Shown here: positions 9,695 through 17,734 of the stretch, piece after piece | How positions within the stretch are numbered: the stretch's first letter is position 1 | Layout: every line of letters begins with the position of its first letter | DNA from: an uncultured beta proteobacterium | GTDB taxonomy: Bacteria > Pseudomonadota > Gammaproteobacteria > Burkholderiales > Burkholderiaceae_B | Length of the DNA: 48,861 bases | Direction: 5' to 3' | Assembly (NCBI GenBank): GCA_903847325.1 | Contig: CAINDJ010000244.1 | Span: 1-48,861 of the forward strand | The notes under the pieces: generated by a model | What the model was told of the DNA's origin: nothing | The model's database searches: none | Seen by the model: only the letters and a program-made list of their open reading frames with translations | Program-made: the position numbers and the translations under genes

Positions 9695-10234
9695 TCAGTG
9701 CCGACTGTCGCCCCCGTGCAGGCTCCACGGATCAGGTCCTGGATGAAAGTGGGTGACCTCTTTACCATCGGCACCCATATAGACGTACATCATTGAGGCC
9801 CATACGTCAGATTGTTTGTAACGATACGCCCAGACAATTTCGTTACCCTTGGCCACGCCATCGGTATTGGCGGGCGGGCCAAATTCGCAGGTGACTTGCT
9901 GGGCAGTCCATTTGCCCTGCGAAAGCATCGCGAAGTGTGCATCAGTGAGCAGTTGCTTCATCGCCACGACATTGCCTTCTTTTGAAACAAAACTGCCGTA
10001 GGCATATTGCCCCATTGGCTGTAGCGTCCAGATCATGCGTTGCGTGCCATCTGTGTTCTTACAGACCGTGGTCGGTTTTCCGAATTGTTTTTCGACCTCG
10101 GCGATAGGTGTGCCTGCCGGAACCGATTGCAATTGGGCGCAACCCGTCAGTGCAAGAGCCGCTGCTGCCAGGCCGAGTAGGCTTTTTGTGATGCGTGTGC
10201 GGTCAATATGACCGTTAATTTGAGTGGTATTCAT
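9695..10234 (-). CDS. Outer-membrane-type lipoprotein, BamE/SmpA-like repeat family
   Basis: 179 residues from the ATG at 10234, which has AAAGGAAC upstream; the open frame extends further without support. A signal peptide ends in the lipobox LTGC (Cys near residue 32), so the mature protein is lipid-anchored. Following residues (PAGTPIAEVEKQFGKPTTVC) recall the BamE/SmpA domain, whose start typically reads G-T-x-xx-V-xxx-F-G-x-P. A second module repeats the pattern (WTAQQVTCEFGPPAN). Paralogous to the gene immediately upstream on the same strand. Function unknown. Confidence 0.75.
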   Translation of the reverse strand: MNTTQINGHIDRTRITKSLLGLAAAALALTGCAQLQSVPAGTPIAEVEKQFGKPTTVCKNTDGTQRMIWTLQPMGQYAYGSFVSKEGNVVAMKQLLTDAHFAMLSQGKWTAQQVTCEFGPPANTDGVAKGNEIVWAYRYKQSDVWASMMYVYMGADGKEVTHFHPGPDPWSLHGGDSRH

Positions 10235-10262
10235 GTTTGTTCCTTTAAGCGGTAATGCCTGG

Positions 10263-10775
10263 TTAATCCACACTGAATCCGCGCGTGCCCTCATCAAACA
10301 TCGGGTCAGGCACGGGGCCGAATTTCATCACGGTTTGACCATCGTCACCAAAGGTGATCACCATGAACGAATACCATGTGTCCAGATGCATGTAACGATA
10401 CAGCCAAGTCGTATGCTTGTCGCTGAATCCGAGACCTAAATCCTGAATTTCTGCTGGCGGGCCAAACTGACAATGGATTTGTTCCTTGGTCATGCCGGGT
10501 GTGGCCAGGATGGCAAAGTTCGCATCGGTCAGTATCTGCTTAAAACCGCTAATCCGTCCATCCGTCGAAAGTTCAGTTGCCCAGGCTTGTTGCCCCATGG
10601 GTTGAGCCGTCCATACCAGGCGTTCGGTGCCTGTTTTTCCTGCACAACGCGCTGCGGGTTGTCCAAATTGTTTAATGACTACATCTATATTGGTGCCAGG
10701 GGGGATGCTGGTCAGACTGGCGCATCCTGTTAAAAGTACCAATAAAAAAGATAAGCTTAGCTTTCTGATGCGCAT
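10263..10775 (-). CDS. Lipoprotein, paralogue of the downstream gene
   Basis: 170 residues from the ATG at 10775, with signal peptide and lipobox LTGC near residue 17. It shares the whole architecture of the adjacent gene: CASLTSIPPGTNIDVVIKQF then GQPAARC, a WTAQPMGQ segment, ILTDANFAIL, and a second CQFGPPAE module. These are a tandem duplication 28 nt apart and probably co-transcribed. BamE-like fold is inferred from the pattern only. The start is preceded by a weak ribosome-binding site (ACGGACATGAC). Confidence 0.75.
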   Translation of the reverse strand: MRIRKLSLSFLLVLLTGCASLTSIPPGTNIDVVIKQFGQPAARCAGKTGTERLVWTAQPMGQQAWATELSTDGRISGFKQILTDANFAILATPGMTKEQIHCQFGPPAEIQDLGLGFSDKHTTWLYRYMHLDTWYSFMVITFGDDGQTVMKFGPVPDPMFDEGTRGFSVD

Positions 10776-10821
10776 GTCATGTCCGTAGAGGGGTAACCAG
10801 GGTGGGCGAGGTTGCTCCACT

Positions 10822-10850
10822 GGGATTGATTTTAGCGAATCAGCTATAAT
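10822..10850 (+). promoter_or_regulatory. rpsO: Candidate rpsO promoter
   Basis: A perfect -10 hexamer TATAAT (10845-10850) lies 86 nt upstream of rpsO. The -35 is poor: GGGATT at 17-bp spacing, or TTGATT at only 13 bp. It is the best candidate in the 160-bp gap between the divergent lipoprotein gene and rpsO. Confidence 0.45.
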
Positions 10851-10935
10851 TGTCAGGCTTTACCGAAATTTTTACTAAATCTAACCATCACGTTCGGGCA
10901 CCTCAGCCCCAACGCTTGTCAATTGAGGAATCAAA

Positions 10936-11205
10936 ATGTCTGTAGCTGATATCAAAAAATCCGACATCGTCGCGCAATTTCAACGCGCACAAGGCGATAC
11001 CGGTTCCCCAGAAGTTCAAGTGGCATTGCTCACAGCTCGTATCAATGAGCTGACAGGTCACTTCAAGACCCACATGAAAGACCACCACTCACGTCGCGGC
11101 CTCCTGCGTATGGTTAGCCGTCGTCGTAAGTTACTCGATTATCTCAAGGGCCGTAACCCAGATTCCTATCGTGCACTGATCGAAAAACTCGGTCTGCGTA
11201 AGTGA
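10936..11205 (+). CDS. rpsO: 30S ribosomal protein S15
   Basis: 89 residues, the universal length. The S15 signature is visible: [24 protein letters not shown], then the helical H[25 protein letters not shown] region that binds the 16S rRNA central domain. ATG at 10936 after TTGAGGAATCAAA. Followed by a terminator/attenuator and pnp, the conserved rpsO-pnp arrangement of proteobacteria. Confidence 0.98.
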   Translation: MSVADIKKSDIVAQFQRAQGDTGSPEVQVALLTARINELTGHFKTHMKDHHSRRGLLRMVSRRRKLLDYLKGRNPDSYRALIEKLGLRK

Positions 11206-11249
11206 TATTTTCCTTGATCGGAATCCATGGGGCAGTCTCCCCGTGAATC

Positions 11250-11293
11250 AACCGTGGTCGGTGCGGCTTATAGCCGCCTTGTCCACGGTTTTT
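11250..11293 (+). terminator. rpsO-pnp intergenic terminator hairpin
   Basis: AACCGTGG (11250-11257) pairs with CCACGGTT (11283-11290) followed by TTT. Within the loop a second perfect hairpin GCGGC-TTATA-GCCGC can form. It sits 23 nt before pnp, so pnp expression presumably needs read-through. In enterobacteria the equivalent region also carries RNase III processing sites for pnp autoregulation; that function here is inferred. Confidence 0.8.
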
Positions 11294-11315
11294 CATTTGT
11301 AAGGAATAAATTGTC

Positions 11316-13502
11316 ATGTTCAATAAAGTGACCAAATCTTTTCAGTATGGCCAACACACTGTTGTGCTTGAGACTGGTGAAATTGCTCGCCAGGCTTCAG
11401 GTGCTGTGCTTGTCACCATCGAAGACACCGTCGTACTCGCAACGGTTGTTGCAAAAACCTCAGCCAAATCAGGTCAGGACTTTTTCCCCCTGACGGTTGA
11501 CTACATTGAGAAAACCTATGCTGCGGGCAAAATCCCCGGCGGTTTTTTCAAGCGCGAAGGCAAGCCTAGCGAAAAAGAAACACTGACCTCACGTCTGATT
11601 GACCGTCCGTTACGCCCTCTGTTCCCAGAAGGCTTCTACAACGAAGTCCAGGTCATCATTCATGTGTTGTCCGTCAATCCCGAAATCGATCCTGATATTG
11701 CAGCCATGATCGGCGCGTCCGCCGCGCTGGCTATTTCCGGTATTCCATTCAACGGTCCGATCGGTGCCGCTCGCGTGGGTTACATCGATGGTCAGTACCT
11801 GATCAACCCAACCGCTTCGCAGCTAAAAACTTCGAAAATGGATCTGGTCGTTGCTGGTACACAAGCCGCTGTGCTGATGGTCGAATCCGAAGCCCAACAG
11901 CTTTCCGAAGAAATCATGCTCGGTGGTGTTGTGTTCGGTCACAACGCCATGCAAGCTGTTATCGGCGCGATCAATGACCTGGTCCGCGAAGCCGGTAAAC
12001 CCGCCTGGGATTGGCAGCCTGCTGCCAAAAACGAAGCACTCATTGCTACGGTGACCGCTGCTGCGCAAGACGGCCTGAACGCCGCCTACCAGACTCGTCA
12101 AAAGCAAGAGCGCACGAATCAGTTGCGTCAGGTTTACTCAGATGTGCACGGCAAACTGGCCGAGCAGGCCGCAGCATCGGGTGTCTCAGCACCTGATGGC
12201 GTTGTGGTCGACAACATCCTGTTTGACCTCGAAGCCCGTATCGTGCGTACACAGATTCTGTCTGGTGAGCCACGTATCGATGGTCGCGATACACGCACCG
12301 TGCGTCCGATCAGCATCCGTCTGGGCGTGCTGCCACGCGTACACGGCAGTGCCTTGTTCACCCGTGGTGAAACGCAGGCGCTGGTGATTGCTACGCTGGG
12401 CACCAAGCAAAACGAACAAATCATCGACGCGCTCATGGGCGAGTACCGTGACCGATTCCTGATGCACTACAACATGCCTCCATTCGCAACGGGCGAAACC
12501 GGCCGCGTAGGTACGCCAAAGCGCCGCGAGATCGGCCACGGCCGTCTGGCTAAGCGTTCGCTCGTGCCTTTGTTGCCTGATGCAGCGGATTTCCAGTACA
12601 CGATCCGTCTCGTGTCAGAGATCACTGAGTCAAACGGCTCGTCCTCAATGGCTTCTGTCTGCGGCGGTTCACTCGCCATGATGGATGCTGGCGTTCCTGT
12701 TAAGGATCACGTTGCTGGTGTGGCCATGGGTCTGATTCTCGATGCAGGCAAATTTGCCGTGCTGACAGATATCCTGGGCGACGAAGATCACCTCGGCGAT
12801 ATGGACTTTAAAGTGGCTGGTACCGAAAACGGCATCACCGCATTGCAAATGGACATCAAAATCCAGGGCATCACTAAAGAAATCATGCAGGTTGCACTGG
12901 CGCAAGCCCGTGACGGTCGTTTGCATATTCTTTCGAAAATGCGCGAAGCCATCCAGGGCTCAACCGGCGAGTTGTCAGCCTTTGCTCCACGTATGATCTC
13001 GATGAAAATTAATCCAGAGAAAATTCGTGACGTGATCGGCAAGGGTGGCGCAACCATCCGTGCACTGACCGAAGAAACCGGTACGCAGATCGACATCGGT
13101 GACGATGGCACGATCACGATCTCGAGCGCCGATCTTGATCGCGCACACGAGGCACAGCGCCGTATTTCTGATCTGACCGCTGATGTCGAAGTTGGCCAGG
13201 TCTACGAAGGCAGCGTGTTGCGTCTGCTGGACTTTGGTGCGATCGTGCAAGTTCTGCCAGGTCGTGATGGTCTGTTGCACATCTCCGAGATTGCTAACTA
13301 CCGCATTGCTAACATCAACGACGTATTGAAAGTTGGTCAGGCGATTCGCGTAAAAGTGATCGAGGCCGATGACAAAGGTCGTCTGCGTCTGTCAGCCAAA
13401 GCAATTGGTGGAATCGAACAGCAAACCGAAGGTGGCGCACCTGCCGCTACCGCACCTGCTGCCGAATCATCATCTACTGCTACCCCTCCAGCCGCTCAGT
13501 AA
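11316..13502 (+). CDS. pnp: Polyribonucleotide nucleotidyltransferase (PNPase)
   Basis: 728 residues: phosphorolytic 3'-5' exoribonuclease and degradosome component. Domain order is complete: RNase PH 1 (about 10-140), all-helical linker (about 145-235), RNase PH 2 (about 310-540, with the [20 protein letters not shown] and [12 protein letters not shown] catalytic segments), KH (about 555-610, [15 protein letters not shown]), S1 (about 620-690, [18 protein letters not shown]). A short Ala/Thr/Pro-rich tail follows. ATG at 11316 with TAAGGAA upstream. Ends at a strong terminator. Confidence 0.98.
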   Translation: MFNKVTKSFQYGQHTVVLETGEIARQASGAVLVTIEDTVVLATVVAKTSAKSGQDFFPLTVDYIEKTYAAGKIPGGFFKREGKPSEKETLTSRLIDRPLRPLFPEGFYNEVQVIIHVLSVNPEIDPDIAAMIGASAALAISGIPFNGPIGAARVGYIDGQYLINPTASQLKTSKMDLVVAGTQAAVLMVESEAQQLSEEIMLGGVVFGHNAMQAVIGAINDLVREAGKPAWDWQPAAKNEALIATVTAAAQDGLNAAYQTRQKQERTNQLRQVYSDVHGKLAEQAAASGVSAPDGVVVDNILFDLEARIVRTQILSGEPRIDGRDTRTVRPISIRLGVLPRVHGSALFTRGETQALVIATLGTKQNEQIIDALMGEYRDRFLMHYNMPPFATGETGRVGTPKRREIGHGRLAKRSLVPLLPDAADFQYTIRLVSEITESNGSSSMASVCGGSLAMMDAGVPVKDHVAGVAMGLILDAGKFAVLTDILGDEDHLGDMDFKVAGTENGITALQMDIKIQGITKEIMQVALAQARDGRLHILSKMREAIQGSTGELSAFAPRMISMKINPEKIRDVIGKGGATIRALTEETGTQIDIGDDGTITISSADLDRAHEAQRRISDLTADVEVGQVYEGSVLRLLDFGAIVQVLPGRDGLLHISEIANYRIANINDVLKVGQAIRVKVIEADDKGRLRLSAKAIGGIEQQTEGGAPAATAPAAESSSTATPPAAQ

Positions 13503-13517
13503 TTTAAAGCGACTGTT

Positions 13518-13554
13518 AAAAACCCTGCAAGGTGCGAGCCCTGCAGGGTTTTTT
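13518..13554 (+). terminator. Intrinsic terminator after pnp
   Basis: AAAAACCCTGCA (13518-13529) pairs with TGCAGGGTTTTTT (13542-13554); the stem is GC-rich and the T-tract has six residues. 15 nt after the pnp stop. Confidence 0.92.
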
Positions 13555-13684
13555 AATGTGTATTCACAATGCACGTTCACAATTACTAACAAAATAAAAA
13601 ACATTAACAACGAAAATTCGCCCCAACAGCACTCAGTAAATGTACAGTTAAGGATCAGAGTTTTTATTTCCGATCAGGTGCCTA

Positions 13685-14899
13685 ATGATCCAGCTTCAAG
13701 ATATCGAACAAGCCCGTCTGGCGCTCAAAGGGCAGGTCGTTGAGACGCCTTTTACATACTCCCGGACATTATCAGAAATCCTCGGTGCTGAGATCTGGCT
13801 CAAATTCGAAAATCTGCAGTTCACTGCTTCTTTTAAAGAGCGCGGTGCCTACAACCGCATGCGGTCTTTGACCGCAGAGCAACGCAAAAACGGTGTGATC
13901 ACCATGTCTGCCGGTAATCATGCGCAAGGTGTCGCTTATCATGCCGAGCGTATGAGTATCCCTGCCGTGATTGTGATGCCTAAATTTACACCGACTGTTA
14001 AGGTCGCCAATACGCGCAGATTTGGCGCAGAGGTTGTTCTGCATGGCGAGACCTTTGATGATGCGCGTGCATTGGCACTCGAGCTCGCTCAGACCCGACA
14101 ACTCACGTTGATCCATCCTTACGATGATGATGCCGTCATCGCTGGCCAGGGCACAATTGGTCTTGAAATGCTTGAGGTCAAACCCGATCTCGATATGCTT
14201 GTTGTGCCAATTGGCGGCGGAGGACTGATCTCCGGGATTGCGACTGCCGCCAAGGCCTTACGTCCAGAAATTGAAGTCATTGGCGTGCAGACTGAGGCCT
14301 TTCCCTATATGGCGGCAGCTGTCCATAACCAGACCATCAAAGGGGCAACCCGTACGATTGCCGAAGGTATCGCAGTCAAAACACCGGGGGTCAGAACGCT
14401 TGAAATTATTCGTCAAAAAGTCGATGACATTGTTTTGGTCTCGGAGCGCGATATTGAATACGCAATCGTGACTTTGCTTGAAATCGAAAAGACGGTTGTT
14501 GAGGGGGCAGGCGCGGCCGGACTAGCTGCGCTATTGCATGCGCAATCGATGGATGATTCTCGTTTTGAGGGAAAGAAAATTGGCGTCGTACTATGTGGCG
14601 GCAATATTGATCCTCTTGTCCTGGGTGGACTGATCGAACGCGGGATGGTGCGGGCAGGGCGACTGACGCGCATTCGCGTCAGCATCCATGATTTGCCAGG
14701 AGCGCTGTCCCAGATCACGCAGCTTGTGGCCGATACGGGCGCCAATATTACGCAGGTCAATCACCAGCGTGCGTTTACCTCACTGCCTGCGCAGGATGTA
14801 GAAGTCGATCTGGTGATGCAGACTCGCGGGCATGAACACGTCGATGAAATTTTGACTACTTTACGTGCGCAAGGGTTTCGCGCGGTGCGTGGGGATTAA
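13685..14899 (+). CDS. ilvA: Threonine ammonia-lyase with C-terminal ACT domain
   Basis: 404 residues. PLP-dependent fold II enzyme converting threonine to 2-oxobutanoate and ammonia. The Schiff-base lysine lies in ASFKERGAYNRM (near residue 50), with the substrate loop SAGNHAQGVAYHA and the PLP-phosphate glycine loop IGGGGLISG. A single ACT-type regulatory domain follows from about residue 330 (RIRVSIHDLPGALSQITQLV). It is shorter than the 514-residue E. coli IlvA with its two ACT-like repeats and like the 400-residue type found in many bacteria. Could act biosynthetically or catabolically. Monocistronic between the pnp terminator and a convergent gene. Confidence 0.92.
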   Translation: MIQLQDIEQARLALKGQVVETPFTYSRTLSEILGAEIWLKFENLQFTASFKERGAYNRMRSLTAEQRKNGVITMSAGNHAQGVAYHAERMSIPAVIVMPKFTPTVKVANTRRFGAEVVLHGETFDDARALALELAQTRQLTLIHPYDDDAVIAGQGTIGLEMLEVKPDLDMLVVPIGGGGLISGIATAAKALRPEIEVIGVQTEAFPYMAAAVHNQTIKGATRTIAEGIAVKTPGVRTLEIIRQKVDDIVLVSERDIEYAIVTLLEIEKTVVEGAGAAGLAALLHAQSMDDSRFEGKKIGVVLCGGNIDPLVLGGLIERGMVRAGRLTRIRVSIHDLPGALSQITQLVADTGANITQVNHQRAFTSLPAQDVEVDLVMQTRGHEHVDEILTTLRAQGFRAVRGD

Positions 14900-14911
14900 A
14901 ACTAATTAAGT

Positions 14912-15682
14912 TCAATCACCTTCAGTAATTGTCCTGCCATTGAGCGGCATCACAGGGCGTGCATTCATTGGGAATATTTTTTGAAATTGTCCGAGTTGTG
15001 AAGCAGACATTTCTACAGGTGTTTTCAGGATATAAAAATTCACACCATCTTCTGAGCAATCCGGGGTGGTGAGTGAGCCCTCGTAACTGTAATAAGCCAA
15101 ATCCTTTGGCAGGAGCGCTGTCAGATCAAGTGTGGTGGGTAAGACAAGCTTTCCTGTTGTTGCAGGCATATTATCCAATACGGTCTTTAAAGTTGGATTT
15201 TCCTGACCTTCTTTAAAAAACAAACCAATCACCGCAATTTTTCCTGACTCGTTGTCATCTGGTGAATCGCCTGGATTGAGATGGACCAGATGCGCGTTTA
15301 AGGGATAACCTTTGCCATCTACTTTTTCTTCGCTGGGTGTATGCAGGTGGAACTGCAAAATCCTGAAATTCGTATCGCCGATGTGTGCGTCACCGCCATC
15401 AGGCAGGTTGACTTGAATGGTGTGTCCGTTGTTCACGATCAACGCTTTAGATGGCTTGTATTCAGGCTTGATTTTTGCGCTGGCTTTAGTAGCCTGCGCG
15501 CTCGGGATGTTGATGGGTGACTGCACTTGTCCATACTTGCAAACAGAAAACTTAGGACTCAGATCACCCCAATGCTCAGGTGCGATTTTTCCTTCGTATC
15601 CCCAATTTACCTTACCCTCTGCATAGCTTGAGAGGGATAGGGTCGCTAAAAATAAACCCAAAATTTTTGAATTGATGCGCAT
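14912..15682 (-). CDS. Alpha-class carbonic anhydrase, periplasmic
   Basis: 256 residues with a Sec signal peptide (MRINSKILGLFLATLSLSSYA). Alpha-CA hallmarks: the mature start WGYEGKIAPEHWGDL, QSPINI, the zinc histidines in LQFHLHTPSEE and NAHLVHLN, and the C-terminal YEGSLTTPDCSEDGVNFYIL. Reversible CO2 hydration in the periplasm, supporting CO2/bicarbonate uptake or pH control. Start ATG 15682 with GAGAAA 5-6 nt upstream. Transcribed alone, 12 nt convergent to ilvA. Confidence 0.93.
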   Translation of the reverse strand: MRINSKILGLFLATLSLSSYAEGKVNWGYEGKIAPEHWGDLSPKFSVCKYGQVQSPINIPSAQATKASAKIKPEYKPSKALIVNNGHTIQVNLPDGGDAHIGDTNFRILQFHLHTPSEEKVDGKGYPLNAHLVHLNPGDSPDDNESGKIAVIGLFFKEGQENPTLKTVLDNMPATTGKLVLPTTLDLTALLPKDLAYYSYEGSLTTPDCSEDGVNFYILKTPVEMSASQLGQFQKIFPMNARPVMPLNGRTITEGD

Positions 15683-15776
15683 AATTTTTCTCAGACTAGT
15701 AGAGTAAGTGGCTTTTTTTGATCATACCGTTCAATTCAAATATTGAGTAGTTGAGTTGAATCTGCTTAAAGAATTA

Positions 15777-15818
15777 AAAATGCCCCAACATTCTGAGCGA
15801 TAGAAAGTCGGGGCAAAC
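15777..15818 (-). terminator. Intrinsic terminator (minus strand) after decarboxylase pair
   Basis: On the minus strand TGCCCCGAC pairs with GTTGGGGCA (one G-U and otherwise canonical) around a 20-nt loop and is followed by TTTTTAATT. It lies about 30 nt beyond the stop of the beta-subunit gene and separates it from the carbonic anhydrase gene. Confidence 0.75.
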
Positions 15819-15847
15819 TAGCCTCTTAGAACTTAAAGGCGCAATGA

Positions 15848-16447
15848 CTACAGTGGTGCAAATCCCAGTTCCTGGCGGAAACGGTTTTTAACGTACACGC
15901 CATCACGCGAGGGCAGTGCACGAGGCAAGTCATCAGCTTTTACAAAGACTTGTGCAAAAGTAACACCCGCGCGTTTGTGAATACTTTCTGTGACTTGGGC
16001 TACATCCTTTGCATCATGTACTTCAAAGGAGTTTGTAATGCCGCAGGCGCGTGCAACAGCTGAAAAGCTTGTGCCCAGACTCGTGTGGCTGCGCTGCATG
16101 CCTGTCTCACCAAAGTGGCCGTTATCGAGCACCACGATGGTCAGGTTTTTCGGTTGCTGTGCATTGATAGTGGCTAGTCCGCCGATGCCCATGAGTTGCT
16201 CGCCGTCACCGGTCACGACCACAACCTGTTTTTCTGGTTGTGCGAGTGCGAGGCCCAGGCCGATCAAGGCCGCACCACCCATCGCACCCCAGAGGTAAAA
16301 GTTTTTGTTGCGGTCGCCAGCGGCAAACACGTCATAGGTTGGGGAGCCCAAGCCTGTCACAACGAGTGCGTCAGGAGATTGAGCGAGTAATTCTTTTACA
16401 AAGTCACGGCGATTAATGGTCGCAGTTGAGGTATCACGTAATGTCAT
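15848..16447 (-). CDS. ThDP-dependent decarboxylase beta subunit (sulfopyruvate/phosphonopyruvate type)
   Basis: 199 residues equal to the C-terminal ThDP-binding (PP) domain of the decarboxylase family. The ThDP/Mg motif starts at GDGEQLMGIGG and ends at LDNGHFGETG. The upstream gene supplies the PYR domain, so the enzyme is split in two chains as in sulfopyruvate decarboxylase ComDE; phosphonopyruvate decarboxylases are fused relatives. Start ATG 16447 is 9 nt after the alpha-subunit stop. Substrate unresolved: no taurine, coenzyme M or phosphonate genes are adjacent. Confidence 0.75.
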   Translation of the reverse strand: MTLRDTSTATINRRDFVKELLAQSPDALVVTGLGSPTYDVFAAGDRNKNFYLWGAMGGAALIGLGLALAQPEKQVVVVTGDGEQLMGIGGLATINAQQPKNLTIVVLDNGHFGETGMQRSHTSLGTSFSAVARACGITNSFEVHDAKDVAQVTESIHKRAGVTFAQVFVKADDLPRALPSRDGVYVKNRFRQELGFAPL

Positions 16448-16456
16448 GTTCGTTCC

Positions 16457-16990
16457 TTAGTTGCGGATCCATTTCTTGCGCCCAATCAGGCTTTGCGACA
16501 GCAGCACGGCTACTTGCTCGCCACCCTCAAAGGCTGCATCCAGTGCGGCGCTCACGATGTCTTCGACTTCGTCGGCACGCTCGGCGCGCAATACGGTGAT
16601 GCCCATGAGTTCCATTGAGCCTTGCGTTGCTTTGCTCATGGGAACCTGCCAGGGATTGAATTCGGCGTATTCGCCGCGCATCGTCACCAGGCTCAAGAAA
16701 GGAAAGCGGCAGCTTTGCAGCAAAGACATCATGTTGATGCAGTTACCCACGCCACTACTTTGCATCAGGAGCGCGGAGCGAACGCCACCGAGCCAGGCTC
16801 CGCTGGCGATCGCCACGCCTTCTTCTTCAGTAGTCAGGACGATGCCACGCATCTCTGGGTCTGCGTGGACGCGACGGATCACGTGGGCATGACCTGCATC
16901 AGGTACGTAGGAGACCTGACGGATGTTGCCTTGCTTGAGAACGTTAAAAATGTCTTCTTGCCAGGGTGAGTGGGGCTGCTCTTCGCTCAT
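16457..16990 (-). CDS. ThDP-dependent decarboxylase alpha subunit (sulfopyruvate/phosphonopyruvate type)
   Basis: 177 residues forming the N-terminal (PYR) ThDP domain only. The cofactor-activating Glu is in LTTEEEGVAIASGAWLGG (near residue 53), followed by LLMQSSGVGNCINMMSLL. N-terminal YVPDAGHAHVIRRV resembles the ComD opening (FVPGA-type loop). It overlaps no neighbour; the beta subunit follows 9 nt downstream. First gene of a two-gene operon, with an AT-rich promoter region of 104 bp upstream. Confidence 0.75.
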   Translation of the reverse strand: MSEEQPHSPWQEDIFNVLKQGNIRQVSYVPDAGHAHVIRRVHADPEMRGIVLTTEEEGVAIASGAWLGGVRSALLMQSSGVGNCINMMSLLQSCRFPFLSLVTMRGEYAEFNPWQVPMSKATQGSMELMGITVLRAERADEVEDIVSAALDAAFEGGEQVAVLLSQSLIGRKKWIRN

Positions 16991-17094
16991 AGTTAATGCT
17001 CGGGTAGTTGGTTAAGCTGCCATCATATTTTGTAATATGATCGAATGTAAAATAAAAAATAATGATGGGAGACATCAGTATTTTTTATACGTAG

Positions 17095-17730
17095 TTATTC
17101 AACATGCCTTTCATAGCAACCAGCCAATCTGAACAGTCGATCGCGTTTGAGCATGGTGGCAACCGCCTCTGGCTGGCGCCTGCCGGAGGCAAACAGCACA
17201 TTGAGCGTGCGCTCGATGTGCTCCCTGAGCACCTCTTTATGCGTGGGCCACCAGAGCGATAACAGTCGGTCAGGGTCTGTCAGTCCTAAACTCTGTTTGC
17301 GCAGTTCCGAACGACTGAAATCCTTGATATTCCAGGTCAGCACGCTCACAGGTCCCGAGACCGAGCGAGCAACGGCTGCAATGCCTGCAGCGGCTACGTG
17401 TTTGTCTTTGCGATCGGTGTGTCGTAATTCTGTTTCAAATTCCGTCACGTCCCCCATATTGGCAAGAGGGAATTGCTCTTGCATGTTTTGCCATTCGAGA
17501 GCGAGCAAGGCAGGCTCAATCGGCCAGAGGCGTGCGGCATTACGCTGCCATTCATCGCCGATTTTGTCTGTCCAGACCGGTACAAGCACGCCTGCATGGC
17601 CCAGGCTGAGCAGTAAGGGGCGAAGCAAACCAGACATCATGACGCAGGCGTCAAGCACTAAGCCAGGAGTTTGATTGACTTGAGCAGACGGTAGATCGGG
17701 CGGTACTGAATCTTGTTGTGTTGACGTCAT
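17095..17730 (-). CDS. PIN-domain protein (putative RNase), coupled to aceE
   Basis: 211 residues. PIN-like acidic residues: D27 in LVLDACVMMSG, E60 in DKIGDEW, D109 in TDRKDKHVAAAG, and a WNIKDF motif (N134-D137). These match the VapC-type metal site, though the protein is longer than typical 130-residue VapC toxins and no antitoxin gene is adjacent. The ATG at 17730 is only 4 nt after the aceE stop, so the two are almost certainly co-transcribed. The N-terminal 20 residues are polar and probably disordered. Target RNA unknown. Confidence 0.7.
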   Translation of the reverse strand: MTSTQQDSVPPDLPSAQVNQTPGLVLDACVMMSGLLRPLLLSLGHAGVLVPVWTDKIGDEWQRNAARLWPIEPALLALEWQNMQEQFPLANMGDVTEFETELRHTDRKDKHVAAAGIAAVARSVSGPVSVLTWNIKDFSRSELRKQSLGLTDPDRLLSLWWPTHKEVLREHIERTLNVLFASGRRQPEAVATMLKRDRLFRLAGCYERHVE

Positions 17731-17734
17731 CCAG

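Noticed and set aside
13369-13743. Open frame bridging the pnp 3' end and the ilvA start
   Set aside because: It reads the Ala/Pro-rich pnp tail, its terminator and the intergenic region in a different frame; clearly non-coding.
14238-14760. Open frames overlapping ilvA in other frames
   Set aside because: Arg/Ser/Pro-rich shadow translations of ilvA without ribosome-binding sites or family resemblance.
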